64,000 nt of DNA from Pocillopora verrucosa (GCF_036669915.1 NC_089319.1:18473885-18537884), one strand, 5' to 3'. Shown: positions 9,583 through 20,217, counted from the first letter of the stretch. Numbers and translations: made by a program. The notes: a model not told the origin generated them from the sequence alone.

Positions 9583-12500
9583 CTATAAATTGAGCCTATC
9601 TACAGGGCGGCGCTCTCGCTGTGATCTCCTCAATTCTGTGGGTTCTGGTTCTTTAGTTGGTTCTTGCGTCTTATCAACATGATGATCGTTGACGGGAGAA
9701 AACTCACTAGAAATATTGGGTTTAACGACTGGGATCTGGATTGAAGAGGGTGGTTCTAGAAGTTCCACTTGACCACAAGGAGCAAGATTCTTAGTTGAAA
9801 CTGTTGTTTCTCTGCCATTAGGATAACGAACGTGAGCGTAGTGAGTATTGGTCTGGAGAACTTCAGCTTTTTCAACCAGAGGATCAAACTTACTGTGTCG
9901 TACATGACGCTTTACATAAACAGGGCCAGGTTCAGCCAGCCAAGAGGGGATCGAACTACCTGTGGATGAACGGCGTGAAAAGTTCAGGAAACGTTCATGC
10001 GGAGTCTCATTCGTTGCGGTGCACAGAAGAGAACGGATCGAGTGCAACACATCTGGCAGGACCAATTGCCACTGTTCTGCCTGAAGCTTCTTTGACTTAA
10101 GAGACGTTGTAATCGCCTTCCATACAGTGCCATTGTACCTCTCAACTTGACCATTACATGTGGGGTTATAACTGGTTGTACGACTTGTAGATACACCTTT
10201 GCTAGAGAGGAATTCCCGTAACTCTTGACTCATAAACGAAGCCCCTCTGTCAGAATGCACATAGGCAGGCATACCAAATAGAGAAAACAATGTGGTGAGA
10301 CACTTTATAACGGTCGGAGTAGACACATCAGGGCAAGGGAAAACGAACGGGAACCGTGAAAACTCATCAACAACATTCAGGAAGTATTTGTTCTTGTCGT
10401 TGGAAGGAAGTGGCCCTTTAAAGTCAATGTTGATTCGTTCAAAGGGTTGGGTAGCTTTTATAAGTTGAACTGGGTCCGGGCGGTGGAATACCGGTTTACA
10501 TTCACAACAGATTGGACAGGAGTTCACAGTCCTCCTAACATCTTCTAGAGAATAAGGCAAGTTCTTGACTCGAATAAAATGCCATAATCGGGTAATCCCA
10601 GGGTGACAGAGCGAATCATGGAGCTTGTAGAGAGCATCACTGACGCTAGAAGCACACGTGGCTCGTGAGAAGGTATCCGGTGCTACATTATCTCTGCCTG
10701 GTCGATACTCTATGTCAAAGCTATAGCAACTCAGTTCAATCCTCCAGCGCATTATCTTGTCATTCTTAATCTTTCCTTGATGACGCTGGTTGAACATGTA
10801 GGAAACTGACTTTTGGTCCGTTTTTAGAGTGAAGTGGGACCCGGTGAGAAAATGTCTCCAGTGCCTGACCGACTCAACTATTGCTTGAGCCTCCTTTTCT
10901 ACAGCAGAGTGTTTCAGTTCACTACCTTGAAGGGTGCGGGAGAAAAAGGCTACAGGTCTGCCCTTCTGATTTAGGGTAGCGGCTAGCGCTACATCTGAGG
11001 CGTCTGTTTCCACCTCAAATGGAATACTCTCGTCTATGGCAGAGACAGCAGCTTTGGCAATGATCCTCTTTAAGTCTTCAAATGCTTTCTGTGCTTCAGA
11101 AGATAAAGGAAATGATCTACAGCTGGTTATGGGTTTAATTCTGTCGGCGAAACAAGGAACCCATTGAGAATAGTAAGAGAAAAGTCCCAGACATCCATTA
11201 AGAGCCTTTGAGCTTTGCGGCAGTGGGAGCTCCAGTAGAGGCCTTAATCTTTCGGGATCTGGACTAATAGAACCATTTTCAATGACATATCCCAGTAACG
11301 GCAGTCGTTGAGCAGAGAAGACGCTTTTGCTGTCGTTGAATTTAAGATTCGCCTTTTGAGAAGCCTCCTGGAATAATATGAGGTTAGCATCATGGTCAGC
11401 TTGATCCTTTCCACATACAGTTATGTTGTCGATGTATGGAAACACAGCTTTCAAGTGGTTATCTTCAACAAATCTCATCATTTCTCTTTGGAAGCAGGCT
11501 ACACCGTTGGTTACACCGAAAGGAAGCCTGGTAAACTGATAAAGCCCCCCTTTAGCTTCAAACGCAGTGTAAGGCTTGTCATCTTCTCTTAAAGGTATTT
11601 GATGATACGCACTCTGGAGGTCAAGGGTACTGAACACTTTGTACTGAGCTATTTCGTTGATCGTATCACTGATCCTCGGCAGCGGGAAAGCATCTAGTTG
11701 GGTGAATCTATTGATTTTCTGGGAATAATCAATAGCTAGGCGTTTCTTGTGATTCTCATCCTTTGTGACAACTACTTGTGCCCGCCAAGGGGACCGGCTT
11801 GGCTCAATAATACCTTCCTTGAGCAACCGTTCTACTTCATTGCCAATGAAGTTCAGGTCTTCTTTGCTGTAGCGCCTGGACTTTGTAGCAATAGGATGGC
11901 AGTCGGCAGTGAGGTTTGAAAATGGTGATGGCGGCTCTATGTTCAGAGTAGTGAGACTGCATACCGACAGCGGCGGTTTTGTTCCGCCATACTTGAATGT
12001 GACACTATCATGTTGAGACTGAAAATCGAGTCCTAAAATCAGATCAGAGCAAAGCCCTGGCATAACCAACAGGCGAAAGTCTTTATAAGTTTGACCTTGG
12101 TAGTTAATAGTAACAGAGCAAGAGCCCTCGGTCTTTGTACTTAACAAAGATGTTGCCATGGAGACCTGGCTGACCGAAGGGTTAACAGAGATAGCAGCTA
12201 CTTCAACGAGGCTTGGATGTATGTAGCTTTCACTGCTTCCGCTGTCAAAGAGTGCTTCTACACTCCAGACCTTGTTGACAACAACAGTAGCAGTTGATCC
12301 TTTAAGAGATTGGGGAATTCCTACGGTGGCAAGAGTAGGTGGCCAGAGAGCAGCTGAAACTTCGCTGGGTTTAGAGGCCTTGCTTCGGCAGACTTTCGCA
12401 AAATGTCCCCTCTTTTGACATTTATTGCAAATTGCATCTCTGGCTGGACACTTGGAACGAGGGTGTTTAGGATTTCCACAGAAGAAGCACTTTGAATCAA

Positions 12501-13128
12501 TTGCAGCGAGTGTGGAGTCTGACTGAGCAGAGTCGACTTGGATTGGATTCTGAGCGGTCATTTCTTGTGCTGAGGCTGCAACGCTGACAGGTTGAGGGAC
12601 AGAGTAACTCTCTGAACTGCGCATGGCAGAGTCGAGCGCCCTGGCCTGGTCAAACATCGTTTTCAGATCTAGAGTTTTGTTTTCTAGTAGCCTTTGGCGT
12701 ATTTGGTTAGAATGTAGCCCAGTAATGAAAGCATCCCGTATATATTCCTCACAATATTTGGCAGCGGTGACAGATTGAAAGTTGCAGTCTTTGGCGAGAG
12801 TTTTGAGCGCTTGAAGATATTCGTCTAGAGTTTCACTAACCTGTTGTCGTCTGGTAGCGAGCACGTGTCTGGCGTGGATTTCGTTCGTCGGCTTCACGAA
12901 AATATTTTGAAGAGTTTCGATTGCAGATTCGTAGTCGGCACATTCTTCTACATATTCGAATACCGCAGGCGAAATAAAATTTGTCAGGACTCCAAATTTA
13001 TCGAGGCCTTCTTCCGTCAATACAGCGAGGAAATTTTCGAAGGTTCGACGCCAGTGAATCCACGATTTTGATGCTCCAGACGTGCTTGGATCGGCGCTGA
13101 ATCTCTCGGGCCTGAGGACTTTATCCAT
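9583..13128 (-). CDS. Gypsy Gag-Pol fusion polyprotein
   Basis: 1181 residues in one frame: Gag, then two CCHC zinc knuckles (about residues 212-247, CX2CX4HX4C), aspartic protease (DSGS near 293), reverse transcriptase, RNase H (from about 700) and integrase. The integrase has an HHCC zinc finger near 840-876 and a DDE triad near 902, 960 and 997, followed by a GPY/F-like tail. The order RT-RNase H-integrase places it in Ty3/Gypsy. The polymerase box near residue 563 reads YIDN instead of the usual YxDD. There is no separate gag frame, no envelope gene and no chromodomain that I can see. No stop or frameshift is visible. Confidence 0.95.
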   Translation of the reverse strand: MDKVLRPERFSADPSTSGASKSWIHWRRTFENFLAVLTEEGLDKFGVLTNFISPAVFEYVEECADYESAIETLQNIFVKPTNEIHARHVLATRRQQVSETLDEYLQALKTLAKDCNFQSVTAAKYCEEYIRDAFITGLHSNQIRQRLLENKTLDLKTMFDQARALDSAMRSSESYSVPQPVSVAASAQEMTAQNPIQVDSAQSDSTLAAIDSKCFFCGNPKHPRSKCPARDAICNKCQKRGHFAKVCRSKASKPSEVSAALWPPTLATVGIPQSLKGSTATVVVNKVWSVEALFDSGSSESYIHPSLVEVAAISVNPSVSQVSMATSLLSTKTEGSCSVTINYQGQTYKDFRLLVMPGLCSDLILGLDFQSQHDSVTFKYGGTKPPLSVCSLTTLNIEPPSPFSNLTADCHPIATKSRRYSKEDLNFIGNEVERLLKEGIIEPSRSPWRAQVVVTKDENHKKRLAIDYSQKINRFTQLDAFPLPRISDTINEIAQYKVFSTLDLQSAYHQIPLREDDKPYTAFEAKGGLYQFTRLPFGVTNGVACFQREMMRFVEDNHLKAVFPYIDNITVCGKDQADHDANLILFQEASQKANLKFNDSKSVFSAQRLPLLGYVIENGSISPDPERLRPLLELPLPQSSKALNGCLGLFSYYSQWVPCFADRIKPITSCRSFPLSSEAQKAFEDLKRIIAKAAVSAIDESIPFEVETDASDVALAATLNQKGRPVAFFSRTLQGSELKHSAVEKEAQAIVESVRHWRHFLTGSHFTLKTDQKSVSYMFNQRHQGKIKNDKIMRWRIELSCYSFDIEYRPGRDNVAPDTFSRATCASSVSDALYKLHDSLCHPGITRLWHFIRVKNLPYSLEDVRRTVNSCPICCECKPVFHRPDPVQLIKATQPFERINIDFKGPLPSNDKNKYFLNVVDEFSRFPFVFPCPDVSTPTVIKCLTTLFSLFGMPAYVHSDRGASFMSQELREFLSSKGVSTSRTTSYNPTCNGQVERYNGTVWKAITTSLKSKKLQAEQWQLVLPDVLHSIRSLLCTATNETPHERFLNFSRRSSTGSSIPSWLAEPGPVYVKRHVRHSKFDPLVEKAEVLQTNTHYAHVRYPNGRETTVSTKNLAPCGQVELLEPPSSIQIPVVKPNISSEFSPVNDHHVDKTQEPTKEPEPTELRRSQRERRPVDRLNL

Positions 13129-13130
13129 TT

Positions 13131-13159
13131 GTTTTTTTTTTTTTTTTTTTTTTTTTTTT
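13131..13159. repeat. Poly-T run between primer site and Gag-Pol start
   Basis: About 29 T on the plus strand, so a poly-A leader in the element's RNA just before its start codon. It merges with the primer-site candidate. Confidence 0.85.
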
Positions 13160-13169
13160 GTAGATTAAA
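13155..13169 (-). promoter_or_regulatory. Self-priming primer-binding site candidate
   Basis: One base inside the 5' LTR, where a tRNA-complementary site starting TGG is expected, the element carries tttaatctacaaaaa in coding orientation. The exact 15-base complement, tttttgtagattaaa, lies within its own LTR (13214-13228 and 9380-9394, coding strand). This is the arrangement of Tf1/sushi-type self-primed elements, where the RNA 5' end folds back to prime reverse transcription. Confidence 0.65.
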
Positions 13170-13170
13170 T

Positions 13171-13405
13171 TGTTATGATAGTTAAACAAACGTTTGGCCT
13201 CGTTGCTAAAGGCTTTAATCTACAAAAACCTCGTGCTACATATACTTCACAAAATGGCGTCTTCACAGAACAAGTCCGCTGACATATGTGTTGGCGGGCA
13301 CTAAAAGGTATCGGTATCCCGGATTAACAATAACATTAACAATGTAAATTACGAGTACCGGTAAAGTTACTTAAATGAAGTTTCCAATGTTTGACTGTCA
13401 CTACA
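13171..13405 (-). repeat. 5' LTR of the Gypsy element
   Basis: 235 bp, matching the 3' LTR; ends toward the interior with ...cataaca in coding orientation, followed by the primer-site candidate. Confidence 0.95.
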
Positions 13406-13670
13406 CTGTGCATACATGAAAAAGTTCTTCGGGTGATTACCCCCACTGGAAGTTCTATTTTAACCATATAAATCTAAATCTTTGAATCTACTTTTTCCCT
13501 GCCTCCCAATTTCTTATGAACCTTAAGCATAATTCAATTCAGCAGTCTTCTCCTTTCAGATCAAACTCTTGTTACAAACTACTACTAGTGACAAATCTGA
13601 GAGCATGAATCTAGTTCAATTTGCGAAGGAAAATCAACTTCCCCTCCACCTTTCTTGAAAACACACTTAC

Positions 13671-13798
13671 ATTGGCAAGCCTCTCTTTTTTCTGTCTTGC
13701 TGTCATACACTGTTTGTAGTGCCATCTGAGCTCTTTTACAAGTTCCCCCCTGTCATCTACTGATTTCCCTGAACTTGCACTAGATTTTCCACTAAAAA
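13671..13798 (-). other. Isolated intact-looking exon of an unrecognised gene
   Basis: Open block of 128 bases with a strong acceptor (ttttcag) and donor (GTAAGTG). It encodes a lysine/arginine-rich helical sequence containing VDDRGELVKELRWHYKQ and MTARQKKERLAN. I do not recognise it. It lies upstream of the LIM relic in the same orientation and could be an earlier exon of that gene. Copy 2 has lost it; copy 2 instead keeps a 417-base exon that copy 1 lacks. Confidence 0.5.
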
Positions 13799-14089
13799 CT
13801 GAAAAATAAAAGTTGGAAAAGGTGAAATGCAAATGTTCATCAAAATGAAAATGAAAGCTCTCTATAAAGACAGTCTTGGAGACGGACATCTTATATTTAA
13901 ACCCACCAGATCAAAACCCCCTTCAAACTTTCACACAAATATTGTGTTTTCCATCTGTTGACAATGGCTTCAATAATGAAAAAAACATAAGTTGTTTGTG
14001 CAAATTACATTTGAATTCACACAAAAAAACGGGAAAAGAAATTTTAGAATTAAGAGTACCCATAGAAAAAGATGTTTTTTTTGTCTTGT

Positions 14090-14200
14090 CACAAGCATGG
14101 GACAAAAGAAAACTTCTGAGTCCCAAGAGAAATCAAACCTCAGACATTCAGATTCCACACTCTGATGCTCTATCACTGAGCAACAGAGGCTCTATGGTTA
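14090..14200 (-). repeat. tRNA-derived SINE fragment
   Basis: On the minus strand a tRNA-like head is visible: A-box-like gctcagtgatagagcatc (14164-14181) and a B-box-like aggtttgatttctc (14127-14140), with normal tRNA spacing but no acceptor-stem pairing or gene-like boundaries. The related copy 2 region (about 37240-37290) lacks this head, so the insertion or loss came after duplication. Confidence 0.6.
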
Positions 14201-14229
14201 GCAAGGCCCATCATGAAACTCATATATAG

Positions 14230-16369
14230 CACACCTCCTGGATACTATTAGAATCATCAATGTCATTAGTGTCATGTTTGGCATATGAAATTAGTGATAG
14301 GCCTTGCTCAGCAGTACAGCATAGGAGCACTCAGAATTTTTTCTTTGTACCATGTTTGGAACAAGACAAAAACACATCTTTCTCTGTTTCTTTGCTGAGC
14401 TCAAACTAACCATCTTTCTTATTCCACTTACAAGAATATCTTTATTACAGAGTTCATATTCATTTTAAAGACTACATTGAATATTTCACCATTTGTCCAA
14501 ATTTATACTGGTAGAAAGGAATCCACAAATAAAAACCCTGACCTTAATTTTTTTAATCTTATCTTTGGAACCCTTATGGAAGTTCATAATATTTAAGTTA
14601 TCACTTGGATTCTAGCTAGCAAATAGGAAATAAGAATTGATTTCATTCTATAACTTAACTTTTCATTTTTTCTTGTTTTTCAGGTAAAATGATAAACAAT
14701 GATGATAAATTTGATAGGAATACAAAATAACCCTCTCTTCTTTTAGATGCTTTTCTACTCACACACCCTACCAATTTCAACCAGTATAATTTCAGAGTCT
14801 TTTTTTAATTCAATGAATATAAATGAATACAAATAAATAAACTAATAAACTAACCATAAAATTCAAATCATAATTCCACATTCAAAGATGTGTCTTAGAA
14901 ATGACCATTTTCCTGTATATTACTGCATTTTAATCACATCTCTCAATTTAGTTATCTACAACATCAGACCACTTGCCTTCAGATTTATTCAAAATAGCAT
15001 GATGATTCAATAAAATGACAAATCTTAGGAAGATATTAACTCTAATAATGTGAGGGTGGCTTTAATACCATCAGGCAAAATCATCCCACATGGTATCTCT
15101 TGGTAGTCTCATGTTTTGTTTCTGATAAGGTTTGGCATAAAAGGCACTACAGTGATTCTTGAAACCAATATTTTGAACCCAAAACAAAAGTAAACTGTGA
15201 TTAATACTAAGTAGAATCAGTAAAGGAGAACTGGACGTTTATTATTTCAGTTAGGAACAATGTAATTGCAATATCTACAGGAATTTTGACAGAAAGTGGT
15301 ACATGGTAATTGATTGCTGCTTAGATTGGGATTCATAATACCTTGCTGTATGGTCTATTTGTCCCAACCATTGTTTCATGCTCATTTGTCAAAGACCCTT
15401 GCTTTAAGTTGGGTATACACCTACTTCAAATCCAATCGAGAACCCTGATTTACTTCATCACCCTTGATCAGAATTAAGAAGGAAACTGCAAACTGAAAAA
15501 GCCTACCACCTACCGCCACAATATATAATGTGAAAAAATAGCGAAAAAACAAAATATATGGATCTACGTAAAAGAGCCAAACATTGTCTTTGATTAATCC
15601 TTGAACGAAATTAAGTAACGCGTGTTTTAGAAAGTATCCCGTTTTACATTTTAGTTATCAAAGCAAAAGCTATCATAGGCAAATTATTCCTCAAAATTTT
15701 AAGGTTAAGTGTAGAGTGGACCACTCACCATATAAACAACCTACACGTCAAGAGTGAGATTCGTAAATGAAGGTGAATGCGACAGCTAATCAACGATTTA
15801 GCATCGAGGACGTTGATTTTTCAAACTAAGCCTCATCCACGACACTTCAACAGATATTTAACAATTGTAAGCCAAGTAGTAGTCAGGCGCATATAGTTTA
15901 GCGCAATGCTTGATGGGATTAATTTAAAACTCGCCCCTGGTTTAACAGCTGAATTGCCCTCTAACTTATCACTTTTTTTCAAATAACTGTGAACTCTGTG
16001 AGTTAAAATTCCTTTGAACCATCATACCGTCAGACCTCTCTTTTTCTTGATTGCAGTTTATCAAATGACTGGCCACGCGTTTAAAAAGAAGTGAATTACA
16101 ATGGAATAGGCTTTATGAAAAGTTAAAAGGCTATCTACATCCATTTGGTAGCAATGAATGTGTAAGAGTGGTCAAATTAACAATAACTATGGGAGTGGAT
16201 TCCGGGAATTTGATGAGAAACCACCTCATAAGAAAGAAAGCTTCTAGTGTTGATAGTTTGACTCTGAAATTGATAGTTACTTATAAGCCGCGACACAAAT
16301 GATCAAAGGTTCTTTTAAGAATAACCGCGACGAGCAACCACATAACCAAGATGAACAAATCCACCTCTT
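14230..16369. other. Duplicated non-coding block (copy 1 of 37300-38930)
   Basis: No gene supported. Similar over most of its length to 37300-38930, including a conserved splice donor-like cactcacc near 15722. The first exon present in copy 2 (38375-38637) is not recognisable here, so the LIM-gene copy also lacks its 5' exon. Confidence 0.55.
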
Positions 16370-17281
16370 TTGATCTTTTGCAACAGTTATTTTAGAATTG
16401 TCCTGTTAGATTCGTTGACATACAAATACAAATATGATCAAACAGGATAGGTGATCACATTACAATTCCCTTCTAATTTTTTCTCGGTTGTTAACAAGCT
16501 GTTTAAATTCCATTTTTCCCCCTCCCCCCCCCCCCGCCTCCCTCAGGTTTTGTGAGTTGAAGTGTATTCATGTATTTCTGACCCATACCCATAGAAGCCA
16601 CAGGAAAAAAACAAATTTTTTCTATGGTAAACCACTTTTAATTCAAGTTACGCTACAATGATTGGTTTGCTACGTACAAAGTTAGGTACACATCTCAAAG
16701 TCTCCTCTGACCACTAATTTCAGTTAAAGAATTTGTTATTAATATGAATTTACTACTATTTTTTTCATCATGTATATTGAACACAAATTATTTCTTGTTT
16801 ACAAAGTTACTTTGTCTACTGTACTCATCAACTTAAAATAGCCTATACCCATGCTTCCAAAGTATAACGATTAATATTTAATTCTTATTTAGCCAAGCAA
16901 CAAGTCTTCGTGCAAGAGCTTCCTATTTCAATGAAATAATCTTAAAACATTAACTCCTATCCTGAAAAATTGAATCCTAAAGATACACGACTAGCTAAAA
17001 CTTGAAGGTTCCCTCCTAAATAAAAGATTGACAAAGGAACCTTGGACCGAGGGAGCCTGATATCCAACAATACATGCAGTGGCGAGGATTGCAGGCTCGC
17101 TGATCCATGCATGTCTTCTTCATGTTATTCTGTTCAATGTTTGTTACATATATCCCATGCACCTAAAGGATCTCTAGGCAAATAATATTTACAGCAAAAT
17201 TTTTTGTTGAGTGTAATGGTAGAAGTGCTAACTTTGTTATCATTTCCACATTATTTCTTTTTGCAAAAAACATTTGAGTGT
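16370..17281. other. 3' flank of TRIM gene 2
   Basis: No gene seen. Begins with the same ttttgatcttttgcaacag-type phrase that opens the window and recurs near 38917. Related to 38930-39838 downstream of TRIM gene 4. A C-rich run lies near 16518. Confidence 0.6.
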
Positions 17282-19480
17282 CTATTTCAAGATGTAAATT
17301 TTTTTGTCTGTATAGTCACAAACCAAAATACGACCATCTGGTGTTGTAGCTAATGCTTTCGGATCTCTTAGCTTAATAAAAGTTTTGCCAATAAAACGAC
17401 CCTCCATTGTGAACTGTTGAATGCGTCCATTACTTCTGTCACACACTAAAAGATTCTGATGATCGTCATATTTCTCAACACACAGACCCCATGGAGATGA
17501 AAACTGTCCATCAGCTTCGCCTTTTTCTCCAATCTTGCACAAGAACTTTCCTGATTTGTCAAACACTTTCAAACAATGGTTTCCAAAGTCAGTTACAATG
17601 AACTTGTTTTTGTGATAAATGCATCCACTAGGTTTCTTTAGCTTTTCAGGGTCGTTGTCTCCAAATTTGGACATGAATTTACCATCTTTGTCCAAGACCT
17701 GGATTCTGTTGTTAAAGCAATCCGCTACAATGATATGTCCTTCATTATTGATGAAAACTCCTTCAGGTCTTGTAAAATCGCCGTCTCCAGTCCCTGTCTT
17801 TCCAAAGCTCTTCACAAAGTTCCCTGTCTGTACATTGAATTGTTGAATTCGGCCATTATCATCATCCACCACCAGAAGCTCGTCATCATTCAGGAGTGTC
17901 ATTCCAGCTGGATTAACCAGCTGCCCAGGTCCTTCTCCATAGCAGCCAAATTTTTGCACAAAATTTCCATCCTCATCAAACGTTAGAATGCAGTGTTTTT
18001 CACGGTCACTCACAGCGATCGTTCCTTTGCTGTTGACAACAATCGAATTTGGAGTATCAGGAATTTCTCCCTTTAGAAGTAACTCGCCCACAACATCAAT
18101 CCGTCGTTCCTTTACGTGGACTCTGAAAGGACTGGTAAAAGGTTTGTCGCCATTTATCATGACTGTCACGTTAAAGGTGTCAGGTATTTTAGGAACAAAC
18201 TTCACGTGGAAATCATCATTTTCGTTTTTAAAAGTTCTTAAAACTGCTACATATTCAGCAGGTTCTATGAGCACTTTAACGTCAAATTCACGCTGGCATT
18301 CACCACTCTTTCGCTTTGGACAAATCAGAAGCTCTGCTTCCAAACCAGCTTGAAGATTTTTAGTAAGTGCCTCTATTGATGACAACCGTACATCTGTTTC
18401 ATCGGTTACCACTGACCCCAAGTTTAGGTTGTCAAGTGTATTAGTCGGGAAAAACTTCACGAATGAACAAACCGGAAGCGAAGGGACTGTGGCCTTGTTG
18501 AGATCTCCAAACCGCTGCTCTAAACTCTTCTTACTTTTCATAACATCTGAACTGGAGCTTCTCTCAACCAGATTTTTTGCAAACTGAACTGCTTGTTCAA
18601 GCTGTTTGATCAATGACTTTACTTGCTCGTTTAGAGAGTTTATTTTCTCCATTCTAGACACGCGTGTATTCTCGAGGATTTGTATAGCTTCCCGCTCGTG
18701 TTCTCGAATCTTCGCGATCATTTGTTCCGATGTTTGGGAAACCTCTCGTTTAGCGGCGGTAACATTTCGTTCTAGCTCTACAACAACTTGTTGGAAAGTT
18801 TTAATCGCATCGCTACAGACTTTCTTCTTTTGTTCTGTCGACTCGACTGCCGCCATAATGTTTGCTTTCTCGGCATCCGCTGCTTTCTCAAGCGGATCAA
18901 CGTTATGATTCTTGTGATCAGTGTTTATGCAAACTTGACAAACACAAATCTGGCATTCAAGGCAAAAAAACCTGGTTTTCTCTCTCTTGTGGTAAGGCTG
19001 AGGGCAAAAGGACTGACGCTTTAACAAGGCCTCGTAGTCTACGGCTTGAAACTGTTCCACTGCCGTCACTCTGTGTCCTCGAAAGCTACTGTTTTGAAAC
19101 ACTTTGTGTGCTTTATCACATTCAAGGCACAATAATTCTTCGCAACCGAAGCAATAGCTGATCCCGGCGCTCTTTTTCTTACAGTTACCACAAGTAATCT
19201 GACTTCCATTGCTACTTTGTCGTACAGCGAGAAGACTTAACAAACTGTTTTGCAGAAAGCCAGTTGGCAAATTATCGAAACAATTTCCTTCTGGGATATT
19301 CACTTGTGCCTGACAATCGGGACATCGAAATTGTCCTTGTGTTTGGGTTTTCGAAGCGTGCTCCTCTAAACATTTCAAGCAGAAGGTATGAAGACAAGCT
19401 ATGGTCTTTGGTTTGGTGTAAGTATCCAGACAAATGGAGCAAGTAACATGTCTTTCGAGATTCTCCAAGAGAGACTCCAT
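17282..19480 (-). CDS. TRIM-NHL protein (paralogue 2)
   Basis: Intronless gene, 732 residues from MESLL. An in-frame Met 23 codons upstream is not a conserved start, because the upstream sequence is not preserved in the other paralogues. RING, two B-boxes, coiled coil, filamin-like domain and NHL propeller are all present with zinc ligands intact. It is shorter than its sisters because of a gap of about six residues after CPKRK, in the linker between coiled coil and filamin domain. Propeller tips read VSDREKH, VVDDDNG, VADCFNN, VTDFGNH and CDRSNGR. Its upstream region is the most disrupted of the five: a MITE and Penelope fragments split the conserved upstream block, so expression may be altered. 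Confidence 0.92.
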   Translation of the reverse strand: MESLLENLERHVTCSICLDTYTKPKTIACLHTFCLKCLEEHASKTQTQGQFRCPDCQAQVNIPEGNCFDNLPTGFLQNSLLSLLAVRQSSNGSQITCGNCKKKSAGISYCFGCEELLCLECDKAHKVFQNSSFRGHRVTAVEQFQAVDYEALLKRQSFCPQPYHKREKTRFFCLECQICVCQVCINTDHKNHNVDPLEKAADAEKANIMAAVESTEQKKKVCSDAIKTFQQVVVELERNVTAAKREVSQTSEQMIAKIREHEREAIQILENTRVSRMEKINSLNEQVKSLIKQLEQAVQFAKNLVERSSSSDVMKSKKSLEQRFGDLNKATVPSLPVCSFVKFFPTNTLDNLNLGSVVTDETDVRLSSIEALTKNLQAGLEAELLICPKRKSGECQREFDVKVLIEPAEYVAVLRTFKNENDDFHVKFVPKIPDTFNVTVMINGDKPFTSPFRVHVKERRIDVVGELLLKGEIPDTPNSIVVNSKGTIAVSDREKHCILTFDEDGNFVQKFGCYGEGPGQLVNPAGMTLLNDDELLVVDDDNGRIQQFNVQTGNFVKSFGKTGTGDGDFTRPEGVFINNEGHIIVADCFNNRIQVLDKDGKFMSKFGDNDPEKLKKPSGCIYHKNKFIVTDFGNHCLKVFDKSGKFLCKIGEKGEADGQFSSPWGLCVEKYDDHQNLLVCDRSNGRIQQFTMEGRFIGKTFIKLRDPKALATTPDGRILVCDYTDKKIYILK

Positions 19481-19535
19481 CGTGTCGGCAGATTGCGAAA
19501 TAAGAGCGAAACGAAACACCTGTCTATTGCTTGTG

Positions 19536-19983
19536 CACAGGCAGACCATACGATGTGTTCTTGATTAGTAACTGTATATATAAGACAATATAGGCCTGAA
19601 ATTTGCATATCTAAATTACATCCCAGTCTGAATATCTCAATAGAGCGAAGAGATAGAGCAACATCTCATCGATCAACAACCGTCGCTAGTTAGGAGAGAT
19701 TTTCAGTTGTTTGGCATTAATTCCAGTTTGAAGCAGAGGAGGTCGCGGTTGCAGGCCATCAAGAAGCAAGCCCTGTCTCCCGGCTTTCGTCTCTTAACGG
19801 CCTACAAGGCTAAAAATTATCAGAAAACAGTTGATTAACATTTCATTTAACTTTATTGAGATATCCAGACCGAGATATAATTTACATATACAAATTTCAG
19901 AGCTTTATTCATAATCCTCATAGATTGAGCTCGTCTCATGTCAACAATTATTAATCACGAACACATAGTGTGGTTTGCCTGTG
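19536..19983. mobile_element. 448-bp inverted-repeat MITE
   Basis: Absent at the matching position upstream of the other TRIM genes. Ends are inverted repeats: cacaggcagacca... (19536-19567) and ...tggtttgcctgtg (19952-19983), matching over 32 bases with about five differences. The inverted similarity continues inward (tgaatatctcaat against attgagatatcca), so the arms are long. No coding capacity. A short ttgtg occurs on both sides, but the exact target duplication is unclear. Confidence 0.75.
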
Positions 19984-20018
19984 ATTTGTGATTCCAAGAA
20001 ACATCAGCCAGATTACAA

Positions 20019-20080
20019 CCTACGTGTAGCCGTACCCTTCCTCTGCCAAGGTGAATGGGGAGGGTACGGCTACACGTAGG
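20019..20080. repeat. 20-bp perfect inverted repeat (hairpin)
   Basis: cctacgtgtagccgtaccct (20019-20038) is exactly the reverse complement of 20061-20080, with a 22-base loop. It sits at the outer edge of the DNA inserted in the TRIM 2 upstream block. Could be the end of another small transposon; I cannot assign a family. Confidence 0.7.
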
Positions 20081-20130
20081 CGAACCAGATTAAAATTTAA
20101 TATGAATAAAGGGGATGAGTTTCTTATCAA

Positions 20131-20217
20131 CGCTAACGCTCGAAACGTCAGCTTTTTTACTCTTTGCGGTGGCCAATTTACGTTTTCAACTCAGTTGTTA
20201 ACACTAAATTACCTGCT
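20131..20217 (+). mobile_element. Penelope-like terminal fragment, inverted arm
   Basis: About 87 bases in inverted orientation relative to 20328-20412, the terminal region of the neighbouring Penelope-like element. It keeps cgctcgaaacgtcagc but lacks the CTGACGA half of the ribozyme-like motif, so it is truncated. Between the two arms lie about 60 bases of the TRIM upstream block. Confidence 0.7.

Larger units (their letters stand above)
9332..13410 (-). mobile_element. Complete Ty3/Gypsy LTR retrotransposon
   Basis: A full-length element with 235-bp LTRs at 9337-9571 and 13171-13405 that I could not distinguish by eye. They begin TG, end CA, and are flanked by a 5-bp target duplication, CTGTG (9332-9336 and 13406-13410). 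A single open frame (9583-13128) occupies the interior. A purine-rich tract (coding-strand GGAAGGGG) overlaps the stop codon and touches the 3' LTR. Indistinguishable LTRs and an open frame indicate a very recent insertion. It landed in the relic tepsin/LIM copy 1. Confidence 0.96.

Noticed and set aside
14090-14200. A genuine tRNA gene on the minus strand
   Set aside because: A- and B-box-like sequence only; no clear acceptor stem, and it continues into a SINE-like tail.
17282-19549. Longer N-termini for TRIM 2, 3 and 4
   Set aside because: The extensions overlap the upstream block and paralogue 5 has an in-frame stop there; MESLL is the common start.
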